Counted from the first letter of the stretch, positions 23,056-32,699 are shown. The stretch is 64,000 nucleotides of DNA from Actinacidiphila guanduensis (GCF_900103985.1 NZ_FNIE01000005.1:496001-560000); one strand, 5' to 3'. The notes: generated by a model from the letters alone, not told the origin. Numbers and translations are program-made.

Positions 23056-24828
23056 ATGGCCGGCGGCAGTGATGGCAGCAGGACCCGGATGCAGGCGCAG
23101 GTCGTGGAGCTGTGCGAGCCGCTCGTGCGGTACGCGAGCCCCGGCGGCGCGCGCATCCGGCTCGGGGTGAACACCGCGCACCACGACGACGCTGCCGCCG
23201 AACTCGAAGGCTACGCACGGCCGTTGTGGGGCCTTGCGCCACTGGCCGCGGGCGGTGGGGAGTTCGCCCACTGGGACCTGTGGGCGCGCGGGCTCGCCGC
23301 GGGCACCGACCCCGGACACCCCGAGTTCTGGGGGGAGATCGGCGGCTTCGACCAGCGCCAGGTGGAGACCGCCGCCATCGGCTTCGCCCTCGCGCTGGCG
23401 CCCGAACGGTTCTGGGACCCGCTCAGCGGCCGCGAACGCGACCGCGTCGGCCGCTGGCTGGCCTCCTCGCTGGACCGCGAGACGCCCGGCAACAACTGGA
23501 ACTTCTTCCCCGTCCTGGTCGGCCTCGGCCTGGACCGGGTCGGCTACGCGCACGACCGCGAGGCCCGCCACGCCCGGCTGGACCGCCTGGAGGGCTACGC
23601 GCTCGGCGACGGCTGGTACGCCGACGGCGACACCGAGCAGCGCGACTACTACATCCCCTGGGCCATGCACTTCTACGGCCTCATCTACGCGGCCCTCGCC
23701 GGTGGGCAGGACCCGCGGCGGGCCGAGCGGTTCCGCGAGCGGGCCGCGCGGTTCGCCATGGACTTCCGCCACTGGTTCGCCGACGACGGCTCCGCCGTGC
23801 CCTTCGGCCGCAGCCTCACCTACCGCTTCGCGCAAGGCGCCTTCTGGGGCGCGCTGCCCTACGCCGGGGTGGACGCCGTGCCCTACGGCGAGGCGAGGTC
23901 CCTGCTGGTGCGGCACCTGGAGTGGTGGCGGGCGCGGCAGGCGAGCACCGCTCCCGAGGGCGTGCTCAGCATCGGCTACGGCTACCCGCAGCCGCTCGCG
24001 GCCGAGCAGTACAACGGGCCGGCCTCGCCGTACTGGGCGCTCAAGGCGTTCCTGCCGCTGGCGCTCGGCCCCGGCCACGCGTTCTGGACCGCGCCCGAGC
24101 AGAGCCCACCGGAGCTGCCCGCGGTCAGCGTGCAGCCGCAGGCCGGGGCGGTGCTCATGCGCTCGGGCGGGGACGTCACGCTGCTGTCGGGGCGGCAGCA
24201 CAATACGTGGGCGCGGGGCGGGGCGGCGAAGTACGCGAAGTTCGCCTACTCGACGCGGTTCGCCTTCAGCGTGCCCTCCGGCGACCTCGGGCTGCTGCAC
24301 GGGGCCTACGACTCGATGCTCGCCGTCAGCGACGATCCCGGCGACGAGCCGCTGCACTTCCGGGTCCGCGAGACCCCGCTCGACCCGCACATCGATCAGG
24401 ACGGCACGATCCGCAGCACCTGGCGGCCCTGGCCGGACGTCGAGATCACCACGTGGCTCGCCCCCGCGGGCGCCTGGCACACCCGCACCCACCGGATCAC
24501 CACGGCCCGGCCTCTCTTCACCGCGGAGGGGGGCTTCGCGATCGACCGCGACGGGGGCCTGCGCGTGCAGGAGTGCGCCCCCGGCAGCGCGCTCGCCGTC
24601 TCCGCGGCCGGTGACCTCAGCGGCATCCGCGACCTCGGGGCGCCCCTGCGCGAGGCCCGCATCCTCACCCCGCTCCCCGCCACGAACCTCCTCGCCCCCC
24701 GCACCGCCCTCCCCACCCTGACCGCCCCCCTCCCCCCGGGCACCCACACCTTCCACACCGCGGTCCTCGCCGCCTCTCCCGAAACCGCCCCGTCCTGGCA
24801 AACCCCGCCACCCCTGCGAGCCCGCTGA
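23056..24828 (+). CDS. DUF2264 / GH154-type protein
   Basis: 590 residues, a normal length for DUF2264 proteins, now grouped with glycoside hydrolase family GH154 (some are beta-glucuronidases). The N-terminal two thirds look like an (alpha/alpha)6 barrel with typical words: WDLWARGLAAGTDP, PGNNWNFFPVLVGLGL, YADGDTEQRDYYIPWAMHFYGLIYA, GRSLTYRFAQGAFWGAL. The C-terminal part is beta-rich (RSGGDVTLLSGRQHNTW ...). No signal peptide, so it is probably cytoplasmic. ATG 23056 has GGAGCGGAGG upstream; ATG 23089 is an alternative. A uronate pathway lies 10 kb away and could use released glucuronate, but that link is speculative. Confidence 0.85.
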   Translation: MAGGSDGSRTRMQAQVVELCEPLVRYASPGGARIRLGVNTAHHDDAAAELEGYARPLWGLAPLAAGGGEFAHWDLWARGLAAGTDPGHPEFWGEIGGFDQRQVETAAIGFALALAPERFWDPLSGRERDRVGRWLASSLDRETPGNNWNFFPVLVGLGLDRVGYAHDREARHARLDRLEGYALGDGWYADGDTEQRDYYIPWAMHFYGLIYAALAGGQDPRRAERFRERAARFAMDFRHWFADDGSAVPFGRSLTYRFAQGAFWGALPYAGVDAVPYGEARSLLVRHLEWWRARQASTAPEGVLSIGYGYPQPLAAEQYNGPASPYWALKAFLPLALGPGHAFWTAPEQSPPELPAVSVQPQAGAVLMRSGGDVTLLSGRQHNTWARGGAAKYAKFAYSTRFAFSVPSGDLGLLHGAYDSMLAVSDDPGDEPLHFRVRETPLDPHIDQDGTIRSTWRPWPDVEITTWLAPAGAWHTRTHRITTARPLFTAEGGFAIDRDGGLRVQECAPGSALAVSAAGDLSGIRDLGAPLREARILTPLPATNLLAPRTALPTLTAPLPPGTHTFHTAVLAASPETAPSWQTPPPLRAR

Positions 24829-24834
24829 CCCCCA

Positions 24835-24873
24835 CAGCCGGCTCCCTGTGAAGGCACGCGGGAAGCCGGGCTG
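24835..24873 (+). terminator. Hairpin after the GH154-type gene
   Basis: CAGCCGGCTCCC (24835-24846) pairs imperfectly with GGGAAGCCGGGCTG (24860-24873), seven bases after the stop codon. No T-run. Confidence 0.45.
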
Positions 24874-24896
24874 CGGGCAGACGGGTGGCCGTGTGT

Positions 24897-25151
24897 GGGG
24901 CGCGGGGAACTGCGCGCTCGACCGATGATGGGCGGGTGGTCCGGCGGCGGCAGTCGCCGTCCCTCCCCTTCGGCGAAGGGTGCCGCAGGCGGAGGGGCCA
25001 GTGGCGCCGGGCGGTACGCCGTACAACCCAGGGGCGCGGGGAACTGCGCGCTCAGCAGGTCACCGGCCTGCGGCCGGGAACGATGCCCAACCGTCGCGGC
25101 GGGTTGCCGCGCGACCACGGGCCCGCGGCAGCGAACCGTCGCGGCGGGTTG
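24897..25151. repeat. Dispersed repeats in the dapD upstream region
   Basis: Two copies of GGGGCGCGGGGAACTGCGCG (plus CTC) at 24897-24919 and 25031-25053, 134 bases apart, and two copies of AACCGTCGCGGCGGGTTG at 25089-25106 and 25134-25151, 45 bases apart. The first motif recurs in reverse at 43.9 and twice at 55.7 kb. The whole gap 24829-25178 holds no gene; dapD starts 27 bases after the last repeat, so its promoter must lie within or beside this block. Confidence 0.8.
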
Positions 25152-25178
25152 GCGCCGTAAAGAAGATACCGTTGCCCC

Positions 25179-26162
25179 ATGAGTGACAGCCCCAAGGGAG
25201 CCGCCGGCGTCGGCCTCGCAACCGTCGGAGACGACGGCACCGTATTGGACACGTGGTACCCCGCCCCCGAGCTGACCGAGGCGAAGCCCGGCGGGGAGGC
25301 CGGGAGCGAGCGGCTCAGCGCCGACCGTGCCGCGGAACTCCTGGGGCCGGCGGCCCCGAAGGCCCTCGGTCCGGACCCGCGCCGCGGGGTCGAGGTCGTC
25401 GCGGTCCGTACCGTGATCGCCTCGCTGGAGGACAAGCCCCTCGACGCGCACGACGCGTACCTGCGGCTCCACCTGCTCAGCCACCGGCTGGTCCGCCCCA
25501 ACGGCCAGAACCTCGACGGCATCTTCGGCCTGCTCGCCAACGTCGCCTGGACCTCGCTCGGCCCGGTCCCGGTGCCGCAGCTGGAGGCGGCCCGGCTGGC
25601 CGCCCGCGCCGACGGCCAGCACCTCGTCGTGTACGGCGTCGACAAGTTCCCCCGGATGACGGACTACGTCGCCCCGGCCGGCGTCCGGATCGCCGACGCG
25701 GGACGGGTCCGGCTGGGCGCCCACCTGGCGGCGGGCACCACCGTGATGCACGAGGGCTTCTGCAACTTCAACGCGGGCACGCTGGGCACCTCCATGGTCG
25801 AGGGCCGCATCTCCCAGGGCGTCGTGATCGGCGACGGCTCCGACGTCGGCGGCGGCGCCTCCATCATGGGCACCCTCTCCGGCGGCGGCACCCAGCGGGT
25901 GTCGGTGGGCGAGCGCTGCCTGCTGGGCGCGGAGTCCGGCCTGGGCATCGCGCTGGGCGACGACTGCGTGGTGGAGGCGGGCCTCTACGTCACCGCGGGC
26001 ACCCGCGTCACCCTCCCGGACGGCGAGATCGTCAAGGCCGTGGACCTCTCCGGCGCCGACAACCTCCTCTTCCGCCGCAACTCCACCACCGGCAAGGTCG
26101 AGGTACTGCCCCGCACCGGTTCGTGGGGCGGCCTCAACGCGGCTCTGCACAGCCACAACTGA
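25179..26162 (+). CDS. dapD: DapD, tetrahydrodipicolinate N-succinyltransferase
   Basis: 327 residues. Transfers succinyl from succinyl-CoA to tetrahydrodipicolinate in lysine/diaminopimelate synthesis. The actinobacterial DapD pattern is clear: [42 protein letters not shown], then the left-handed beta-helix hexapeptide region ([54 protein letters not shown]) and the end [13 protein letters not shown]. The ATG at 25179 is supported by conservation of MSDS-type N-termini, though its ribosome site is poor. Monocistronic: repeats precede it and a strong terminator follows. Confidence 0.95.
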   Translation: MSDSPKGAAGVGLATVGDDGTVLDTWYPAPELTEAKPGGEAGSERLSADRAAELLGPAAPKALGPDPRRGVEVVAVRTVIASLEDKPLDAHDAYLRLHLLSHRLVRPNGQNLDGIFGLLANVAWTSLGPVPVPQLEAARLAARADGQHLVVYGVDKFPRMTDYVAPAGVRIADAGRVRLGAHLAAGTTVMHEGFCNFNAGTLGTSMVEGRISQGVVIGDGSDVGGGASIMGTLSGGGTQRVSVGERCLLGAESGLGIALGDDCVVEAGLYVTAGTRVTLPDGEIVKAVDLSGADNLLFRRNSTTGKVEVLPRTGSWGGLNAALHSHN

Positions 26163-26189
26163 TCCACCCGTCACCGCGAGAACGCCACC

Positions 26190-26234
26190 GGCCCCGGCCC
26201 GCACACCCCAACCCCTGTGCGGCCGGGGCCTTTT
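26190..26234 (+). terminator. dapD terminator
   Basis: GGCCCCGGCC(C)GCACA (26190-26205) pairs with TGTGCGGCCGGGGCC (26216-26230), followed by TTTT. A strong intrinsic hairpin 27 bases after the stop. Confidence 0.88.
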
Positions 26235-26364
26235 CGCGTCCGGACCGCCCAAGTGCCCAAGTGCCCAAGAGCACGGGAGCGCGACGGCCCGCGTGCACGG
26301 AAGTGCGAGAGCCGAAGAGCCCGAGTGGCGCCGCGAGCCCCCAGCGCCGAGGCACTGGACCGCT

Positions 26365-27729
26365 TCAGTCCGCCGACCCGCCGCGCAGCGACGAGACCAC
26401 CAGCCGCCCGTACGGCGTGGTGAGCGCCGCCGCGGTCGCCGCGAGCGACGCCCCGAGCGCGATGAGCAGATCAGCGCCGCTGGAATCACCCAGCACCTGC
26501 AGGATCGACAGCGCCGTGGAGACGGGGAGCCCCAGCACCGTGAGCACGCCGAGCGCGGCCGCGATCTGCCCGCTCTCCTGCGTCTGGGCGAGCCGCGCGT
26601 AATCCGCCGCCTCGGCGAGGATCTGCGCGAACCGCTCCGGCAGCCGGTGCTTGGACTGGAAGGCCAGCAGCAGGTGGTTCGCCGGGCCGTGCGCGTCCAG
26701 GTGCTGGCGCCAGTAGGTGGAGCGGAAGTACGCGATGCGCCTCTCCAGCCGGGCCACCCGCCGGGTCAGGTGCGTGCCGCCGAAGACCCCGGACAGCTCG
26801 TCGGTCAGCTCGTCGATCCGGTCCCGCTGGATGGTGCCGAGCAGCAGCGCGTCGAGATACGTGCCGCGGGCGTTGGCGGCGGCGAAGTCGTAGAAGTCGC
26901 CCGGGCCGGTGTCGGGGCGGTGGCCGAGGAACGCCGTGCCCTGCCGCAGCACCAGCGCGCTCCAGTCCGCCGAGATCCGCAGCGCGTCGGCCCGGAGGGA
27001 GGGCAGGTTCTCGGGCGGCAGCGGGATGTCGGAGGGCGCGGCACGCGACGCGAGGGAGCGCAGCAACAGGTCGGCTTCGGCGGGCAGTTCACCGCTGACG
27101 GGGTCGCGAAGCGCCTCGCGGGGCCCGGCGCCGGGCGCGAAGAAGACGACGCTGTACGGGCGGGACAGGGCGAACGGAGCGGCAGGAGCACGGGTGTCGG
27201 CGACGCCGGCCAGCAACACCGCGGGGTCCAGGGGCCCTTGCAGCGGGTCGGGCCCGGGGGCCTGCCGCCGTCCGCTCAACGCCCGCAGCAGCGGCAGCAT
27301 CGGCGTCCCGTCCACGGTGAAGTGCAGGACGGCGAGGGCGCGTCGGGGCTCGCGGGTGCCGGGGGTGCGCAGCAACTCCATGGCGTCGAGCCGCAACGGG
27401 CCCTCGGCCACGGCGGTACGGGTGTGCCAGCGCCGGTCGTACAGCGCCCGCCCGGCCGCCGGAGTGAACAGCAGCCGCCGCGCCCGCCCCTCCTCGGCCC
27501 CGTCCCGCGCGCCCGTCGGCAGCGGCCCGGCCGGCCACGGCGGGTCCTCCTCCAGCACCACCGGGAGCAGCACAGCCAGCGCCTGCCGGCTGCCCGCCGC
27601 CGCGAGAAAACGGCGCGACAACTCCCCTGCGTCCCCCGCCCATCCGCTCACCCGGCCCACCCTGCCGCCCGCACCGGCACCCGCGCAATGCCGCATGCTC
27701 CCGTCCACCGCGGCGACTTGAACCCACAT
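26365..27729 (-). CDS. Conserved unknown protein with two C-terminal membrane helices
   Basis: 454 residues from ATG 27729. The N-terminal ~280 residues are soluble alpha/beta with no motif I recognise. A helical stretch (HLTRRVARLERRIAYFRSTYWRQHLDAHG ... ILAEAADYARLAQTQESGQ) then leads into two hydrophobic segments (IAAALGVLTVLGLPVSTALSILQVL and LLIALGASLAATAAALTT). This tail layout, long helix then two membrane spans, recalls CorA-like proteins, but the CorA GMN motif is missing. The first ~30 residues are low-complexity; a GTG at 27651 (VSGWAGDAGEL) may be the real start. Single gene, convergent with dapD. Confidence 0.6.
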   Translation of the reverse strand: MWVQVAAVDGSMRHCAGAGAGGRVGRVSGWAGDAGELSRRFLAAAGSRQALAVLLPVVLEEDPPWPAGPLPTGARDGAEEGRARRLLFTPAAGRALYDRRWHTRTAVAEGPLRLDAMELLRTPGTREPRRALAVLHFTVDGTPMLPLLRALSGRRQAPGPDPLQGPLDPAVLLAGVADTRAPAAPFALSRPYSVVFFAPGAGPREALRDPVSGELPAEADLLLRSLASRAAPSDIPLPPENLPSLRADALRISADWSALVLRQGTAFLGHRPDTGPGDFYDFAAANARGTYLDALLLGTIQRDRIDELTDELSGVFGGTHLTRRVARLERRIAYFRSTYWRQHLDAHGPANHLLLAFQSKHRLPERFAQILAEAADYARLAQTQESGQIAAALGVLTVLGLPVSTALSILQVLGDSSGADLLIALGASLAATAAALTTPYGRLVVSSLRGGSAD

Positions 27730-28226
27730 GCCGTGGCTCCGCCCCGACCGCGGAGGCGCACTGCTCGACGGGTCCGCCCACTGCCGCGGTTCGCACCTGC
27801 CCGCGGACCGCGCGGCAGCGTGCCCCAGGGGCGGGGGAGAGGGGAGGGGCGGGCGTCAAAGCGGCGGGGGTGAACGGTGTCACGCGTACGGATGAACACC
27901 TCGGGCGGGTCGGCCCCGCGGACACCGCTCCGGCGGGAGCTGCCGCGCGCAGGCCATACGCTGGTCCGGGTGCCGGGCAGGCGCCGCCGCAGCAGGCTCC
28001 ACCGCTGCTCTTCGGTGCTTCCGACGGGCTTCCCGCGGGCTTTCCGAGGACCTGCCGGAGGCTTCGCGGGGCTTCCCGGAGGGCCGTTCCGGCGTCCCCG
28101 GAGCTTCCCGGGGCTCCTCGGGGGCGCCCTCGGGCGGCGGATCGCCGCGGCCGGTGCCGCCCTGTCCCGCTCGTGCCCGTATCCTTGCCCCTCCCTGCCC
28201 CCTCACGCCGATTGGGAGCACGCGCC
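27730..28226. other. 497-base divergent intergenic region
   Basis: Between two divergent conserved unknown genes. The part 28015-28140 carries loosely repeated GGCTTCCCG / GGAGCTTCCCGG words. No convincing promoter or gene. GGGAG at 28214-28218 is the ribosome site of the plus-strand gene. Confidence 0.35.
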
Positions 28227-29846
28227 ATGCCCGCTCATCCCCCCGTCCTGCCGCCGGTACGGCTGCTGCCCGCGGACGTCCTGGCCCGGCAGGCGCTCGC
28301 CGCGCCCCTGCTCGACCGCGCCCTGCGGCTGGCCCGCTGGACCGGCCCGGCCCGCCGGGTGGACGGCATGGGCGAACTGCTCGGCGACGAACTCCCGCTG
28401 GCCGCCGCCGAACTGGACCTGCCGAGCGACGAGGGCCTGCTGGACACCGCGCAGGCGTGGGGCGTCGCGGTGGACATCGGCCTGGTGGCGCTGGAGATCG
28501 ACGAGGAGGCCGAGGAGTCCACCCCGCCCGGCGAGCCGGCCGGCCGCGCGGTTCGCGTGCACGGGATCCCGCGGCCCCGGGACGGCGCGGACGGGCCGGT
28601 CCGGGAGAGCCAGGAAGCCGCGCAGGAAGGGGAGTTCGCCGAGTTCGGCGGCGACCCGCACGACGTGCTCGACCTGTGGCTCGGTGCCGCCGAGACCGCG
28701 CTCGCCGACGCCACCGCGCCCGACCTGGACGACCTGCCCGGTGCCTTCGACGGCGACGGCGGCGTGGTGCTGCCCGACGACGCGGACTGGGAGGCCGAGC
28801 AGGACGCCGAACTGCTCGACGCCGCCCTGGTGAACCTCTACGCGCTGACCGCCCTCGACGCCGGCCCCGAACCGGCGCCCTCCGGCGCGGGCGTGCGGGT
28901 GCCGCTGCCGGTGCTGGCCGCCTCCCTCGTCGTCCCCGACGACACCGCGCACCCGGACGACGCGATGCTGGAGGAGATCACCGCCGTCATGCTCCGGCTG
29001 GACGACGCCTTCCGGCTGCTGGAGCCGACCGGCCTGATCGCCTACGAGCCGCTGGACGAGGCGCTGGTGGAGGAGGACGAGGCGGCGCTCGGCGCGGCCG
29101 CGGGCCTGCTCGCCGACCACGGACACGAGCACGGGCACGGGGCCGCGATTCCCGCTGCCACGGGCGAACCCGGCGAGCCCGACGAGGAGGAGATCGCCCG
29201 CTACGGCGCTGTCCGGCTGACCGCGCTCGGCGTCTACGGCGTCCGCGAGCGGCTGGTGGACGCCGGCGCCCACGCCCCCGTACTCGGCGACCTCGCCGAC
29301 GCCTCGGCGGCCGACCTGCTCGACGCGCTGCCGGACTACCCGGAGCACGCGCTGCGCGCCGAGGCCGAGTTGTGGACGGCGCAGCGCAAGACGGCCGAGG
29401 CCGCACGGGAGCTGCTGGCCGCGAGCCGCGGCGACGACCCTGACGCGCCGAGCCGCCGGCTCGCCTGCCAGCAGGCCCTCACGCTGCTCGGCCCCGAGGC
29501 GGAGCCCGCGGTCCGCGAGGTGCTGGACGACCTCGTGCTCGGCGGGCTCGCCCGGGTCTGGCTCAGCGAGGCGGGCGCGGCGGACATCCCCACGCCCACC
29601 CCGGAAATGGTCCTGTGGCTCACCATCGACACCCTCGCGGCCCAACTCGCCGCGGACGAGGACCCCGAGGTGCTCATCCCGCTCGTCTCCGATCTGCTCG
29701 CGCGCGACGACGCCTTCCTGGAGGCGGCCTGGCGGGTGGACCACCCCGCCACGGCCTCGGTCCTGGAGGCGATGGGCCGTCTCCACCCGGACCGCACCAC
29801 CGCCAAGCAGGCCCGCAAAGCCGCCTTCAAGGCCCGCTCACGCTGA
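28227..29846 (+). CDS. Conserved unknown acidic helical protein
   Basis: 539 residues, strongly acidic (EIDEEAEEST, EPDEEEIARYG, EEDEAALG), mostly helical, no signal peptide or membrane span. The first ~100 residues contain a short helical domain (ARQALAAPLLDRALRLARWTG ... LLDTAQAWGVAVDIGLVALEI) seen in Streptomyces hypothetical proteins with plant-pathogen-like names but no known role. A HGHEHGHG histidine patch sits near residue 307. The C-terminal third has helical-hairpin-like repeats (LWTAQRKTAEAARELLAASRGDD...). ATG 28227 has GGGAG 8 bases upstream. Probably monocistronic. No function assigned. Confidence 0.7.
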   Translation: MPAHPPVLPPVRLLPADVLARQALAAPLLDRALRLARWTGPARRVDGMGELLGDELPLAAAELDLPSDEGLLDTAQAWGVAVDIGLVALEIDEEAEESTPPGEPAGRAVRVHGIPRPRDGADGPVRESQEAAQEGEFAEFGGDPHDVLDLWLGAAETALADATAPDLDDLPGAFDGDGGVVLPDDADWEAEQDAELLDAALVNLYALTALDAGPEPAPSGAGVRVPLPVLAASLVVPDDTAHPDDAMLEEITAVMLRLDDAFRLLEPTGLIAYEPLDEALVEEDEAALGAAAGLLADHGHEHGHGAAIPAATGEPGEPDEEEIARYGAVRLTALGVYGVRERLVDAGAHAPVLGDLADASAADLLDALPDYPEHALRAEAELWTAQRKTAEAARELLAASRGDDPDAPSRRLACQQALTLLGPEAEPAVREVLDDLVLGGLARVWLSEAGAADIPTPTPEMVLWLTIDTLAAQLAADEDPEVLIPLVSDLLARDDAFLEAAWRVDHPATASVLEAMGRLHPDRTTAKQARKAAFKARSR

Positions 29847-30506
29847 CGGAGACGCCGCCGGGGCCCTCCCGCGGCGGTGCCGCCCGGCACGGGCCCCCTC
29901 GTGTACGGACCCGGCGGGCCGAGCGACGGCGCTGCCCCGGGCCCATGCCACGGTCGTTCGCCTGACGGCTGCGGCCAGGTGGGCTGCCGTGGCGCGCCCG
30001 CCCGCCGGACAGCCGTCAAAGGCACCGGCCGACGCCCTCGCGCCGCGCCCACCTGTCGCTCACCCCCGCGCCCGGCTCTGCCCCGGCCGCCTGCCCGGCG
30101 GTTGGGTCGGCGCCCGGGCATCGGGGCGGCCGTACGGTCTGCCCGTCCCGGCACCGCGTCGGCCGCCGAGCCCCGCCGGCCTCACCCCGGGCCTCGCCCC
30201 GCCATCCGGGCGGTCGCAGCCGCGTTCGGACCGGCTCGCCTGCCTCCGGGGCCCCCACGGCGCCGTCCATCCCGCGCCGGGGCAGCACCCCTCCTGCTTC
30301 CCGTGCCCGGTCGGCACTCCACCTCCTCGCGGAGCCACCGGCTTGGGTGTTCGTTGGCACGGGCTTTGCGAATTCTTGGGGTTGTGGGGGAGCGGCCGGC
30401 GTCGGGTCGCCTGCCGTTCATCCGGAGTTGGCCGCCGGGGTCGAGCGTGGCCGCATGCCGCCCGGGGACGGGCCGCGCCAAGCGTCGTGACGACAAGGAG
30501 TGCGCC
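29847..30506 (+). promoter_or_regulatory. 660-base region upstream of phoX
   Basis: No gene found; the first 450 bases are C-rich with no coding signal. From 30340 the composition becomes AT-richer (TTGCGAATTCTTGGGGTTG), then comes a candidate PHO box (30405-30437), and AAGGAG (30495-30500) is the ribosome site of the GTG start at 30507. Confidence 0.55.
30405..30437 (+). promoter_or_regulatory. Candidate PHO box upstream of phoX
   Basis: Three adjacent 11-base units: GGTCGCCTGCC (30405-30415), GTTCATCCGGA (30416-30426), GTTGGCCGCCG (30427-30437). Against the Streptomyces PhoP direct-repeat consensus G[GT]TCAYYYR[GC]G they match at about 9, 10 and 7 of 11 positions. It ends 69 bases before the GTG start of a PhoX-type phosphatase, which is the kind of gene PhoP activates under phosphate limitation. 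Confidence 0.6.
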
Positions 30507-31970
30507 GTGCCGCTCAGCCGCAGAGACTTCGTCCAGCGTTCCGCCGCCACCGGGGCCGGGGTCGCCCTGGTGGGAGCCGTGGAGGTGCTGGCCACCGCGC
30601 CCGGCGCCCTCGCCGCGAGCCCCGCAGCCAAGGACCACCCCGCCCCGCACCAGCCGCACGGGCCCCACCACGGCCCCGGCTACGGGCCGCTCGTGACCGA
30701 CCCGGCCGGCCTGCTCGCGCTGCCCGCCGGCTTCTCGTACCGCGTCGTCACCCGCACCGGCGTGACCCGGCTCGACACGGGCGAGTCCACCCCCTCCAAC
30801 CACGACGGCACCGCCGCCTTCGCCGGTCCCCGCGGCAGCACCGTCCTGGTCACCAACCACGAGCTGGCGGGCCCCCGTTCCAACTGGCCGCACCCCGTGC
30901 CGCTCGCCGAGCACCTCGTCTACGACCCGGCGGCCTCCGGTGGCTGCACGGTGGTGGAGATCCCCCGGCACTGGCAGCACGAGCCGCACACCGAGTGGGT
31001 CGGCATCGCCGGCACCTCCACCAACTGCGCGGGCGGCAGCACCCCTTGGGGCACCTGGCTGACCTGTGAGGAGACCGAGGACCGGGCCGGCAGCAACGGC
31101 ATGACCAAGGACCACGGCTACGTCTTCGAGGTCGACCCGCACGACCGGAAGGCCAACCGCGGCCCCGAGCCCATCAAGGCGCTGGGCCGTTACGCGCACG
31201 AGGCCGTCGTGGTCGACCCCAAGCGCGGCCACCTCTACCTCACCGAGGACGCCTCCGGCCCCAACGGCCTGCTCTACCGCTGGACTCCGCCGCGCGGCTT
31301 CGCGCACGGCCGCGGCCGCCTCGCCGGCCTCGGCGCCAGCGCAGGCGTGCTGCAGGCCTTCCGCTGCTTCGACTCCGGCGGCCGGTTCGTGGACGACCTC
31401 TCGCGCGCCACCCGCATCGGCACGGTCTACGGCGTGGACTGGGTGGACGTCCCGGACCGGGACGCCCGGACCACCTCCGTGCGCAAGCAGTTCACGGGCG
31501 ACGAGGTGACGCGCGCCCGCAAACTGGAGGGCATGTGGTGGGCGGACGGCGGCGCCTACGTCGTCTCCTCCTACGCCCGCGAGGAGAGCCCGGGGCGGCA
31601 CGACGGTGCCATCTGGTTCTACCAGCCCTCCCGGCGCACCCTGACGCTGAAGGTGCTGCTCGGCGTCAACGCGGCGCCGGAGAAGGACGGCGCCTTCGAC
31701 GGCCCCGACAACATCACCGTCTCGCCCTACGGTGGAGTGGTCGTCGCCGAGGACGGCAACGGCGTCCAGCACCTGTTCGGCGCGCTGGACGACGGCAGCA
31801 CGTACCCGCTGGCGCGCAACGAGCTGAACATCGGCACCGAACAGGCCCCGGAGTACAGCGAGTTCACCGGTGTCACCTTCTCGCCTGACGGCGCCACCCT
31901 CTACGCGAACATCCAGACCCCGGGCATCATGCTGGCCATCACCGGCCCCTGGCGCCGCAACGGCTGCTGA
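30507..31970 (+). CDS. phoX: PhoX-family (DUF839) alkaline phosphatase, Tat-exported
   Basis: 487 residues. Twin-arginine signal SRRDFVQRS at residues 4-12 followed by a hydrophobic stretch and an ALAAS cleavage region, so it is exported folded. Family marks: STPSNHDGTAAF, VLVTNHEL, the TNCAGGSTPWGTWLTCEET block, YAHEAVVVDPKRGHLYLTEDA, and FDGPDNITVSPYGGVVVAEDG. PhoX enzymes are calcium/iron phosphomonoesterases that free phosphate outside the cell. GTG 30507 is chosen because AAGGAG lies 6 bases upstream and the Tat motif starts right after. A PHO box candidate in front suggests PhoP control. Monocistronic, ended by a hairpin shared with the convergent nuclease gene. Confidence 0.92.
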   Translation: MPLSRRDFVQRSAATGAGVALVGAVEVLATAPGALAASPAAKDHPAPHQPHGPHHGPGYGPLVTDPAGLLALPAGFSYRVVTRTGVTRLDTGESTPSNHDGTAAFAGPRGSTVLVTNHELAGPRSNWPHPVPLAEHLVYDPAASGGCTVVEIPRHWQHEPHTEWVGIAGTSTNCAGGSTPWGTWLTCEETEDRAGSNGMTKDHGYVFEVDPHDRKANRGPEPIKALGRYAHEAVVVDPKRGHLYLTEDASGPNGLLYRWTPPRGFAHGRGRLAGLGASAGVLQAFRCFDSGGRFVDDLSRATRIGTVYGVDWVDVPDRDARTTSVRKQFTGDEVTRARKLEGMWWADGGAYVVSSYAREESPGRHDGAIWFYQPSRRTLTLKVLLGVNAAPEKDGAFDGPDNITVSPYGGVVVAEDGNGVQHLFGALDDGSTYPLARNELNIGTEQAPEYSEFTGVTFSPDGATLYANIQTPGIMLAITGPWRRNGC

Positions 31971-32002
31971 CAGGCCGTCGATTTACAGATCCACAGGTGC
32001 CG

Positions 32003-32035
32003 CGGCCGCCCCGGGTGAGGACACCGGGGCGGCCG
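32003..32035. terminator. Hairpin between convergent phoX and nuclease genes
   Basis: CGGCCGCCCCGG (32003-32014) pairs with CCGGGGCGGCCG (32024-32035). It lies 33 bases after the phoX stop and 20 bases beyond the nuclease stop, so it can serve both strands. No T-run. Confidence 0.6.
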
Positions 32036-32054
32036 GGGATCGGGAGGGAACGGT

Positions 32055-32699
32055 TCAGCAGCCGTTCAGGATCGAGCTGAGCGCCGACTTCTCCGCGCTG
32101 TCCACCGTGAGGCCGTAGTAGTGCTTGACCTGCACCCAGGCCCGCGCGTACGTGCAGCGGTAGGACGCCTGCGGCAGCCACTCGGCGGGGTCGTCGTCGC
32201 CCTTGGAGCGGTTCGACGAGGCGGAGACCGCGAGGAGTTGGGGCCGGGTGACGTCGTTGGCGAACGCCTGGCGCTGCGCGGTGGTCCACGCCCAGGCGCC
32301 GGAGTCCCACGCCTCGGAGAGCGGCACCAGGTGGTCGATGTCGAAGGTCGAGGGGTTCGTGGTGGTCACACCGTCGTACGGGCTGCTCCAACTGCCGGAC
32401 GTCGCCTTGCACGAGCTGTCGGTGACCACGTCGGAGCCGTCGCGCTTGATGACGTACTCGCGGGTGTCGCAGGTGCCCGAGATGGTGATCCAGGTCGGGA
32501 AGAGGTCCCGGTCGTAGCTGGAGGCGTGGGTCTCGGCGGTGGCCGTCATCGAGGAGAGGTACGTGCGGGCGGTGGAGGCGGAGATCGGCGTCGGCAGCGC
32601 GGCCTGCGCGGTGCCGCTCCCGGTGAGCAGCGCGGTGGCGGCGAGGAACACGGCGCCGGCCGAGGCACAAAGGGCATGCAGGAGACGGGTTTTGGGCAT
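32055..32699 (-). CDS. Secreted HNH-type nuclease (DUF1524-like)
   Basis: 214 residues. Sec signal peptide at 1-33 (basic MPKTR, hydrophobic core, cleavage after AQA). The mature part has the HNH/DUF1524 signature: FDIDHLVPLSEAWDSGAWAW (His of the DH pair as general base), LLAVSASSNRSKGDDDPAEWLP, and a final YARAWVQVKHYYGLTVD. Four cysteines in the mature part could form disulfides. Such extracellular nucleases degrade DNA released in the mycelium, and could supply phosphate next to phoX. GGGAG precedes ATG 32699 by ten bases. Single gene, convergent with phoX. Confidence 0.88.
   Translation of the reverse strand: MPKTRLLHALCASAGAVFLAATALLTGSGTAQAALPTPISASTARTYLSSMTATAETHASSYDRDLFPTWITISGTCDTREYVIKRDGSDVVTDSSCKATSGSWSSPYDGVTTTNPSTFDIDHLVPLSEAWDSGAWAWTTAQRQAFANDVTRPQLLAVSASSNRSKGDDDPAEWLPQASYRCTYARAWVQVKHYYGLTVDSAEKSALSSILNGC

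Noticed and set aside
29847..30340. Coding frame through the phoX upstream region
   Set aside because: The open frame continues into phoX but is Arg/Pro/Gly-rich; the Tat signal and AAGGAG fix the start at 30507.
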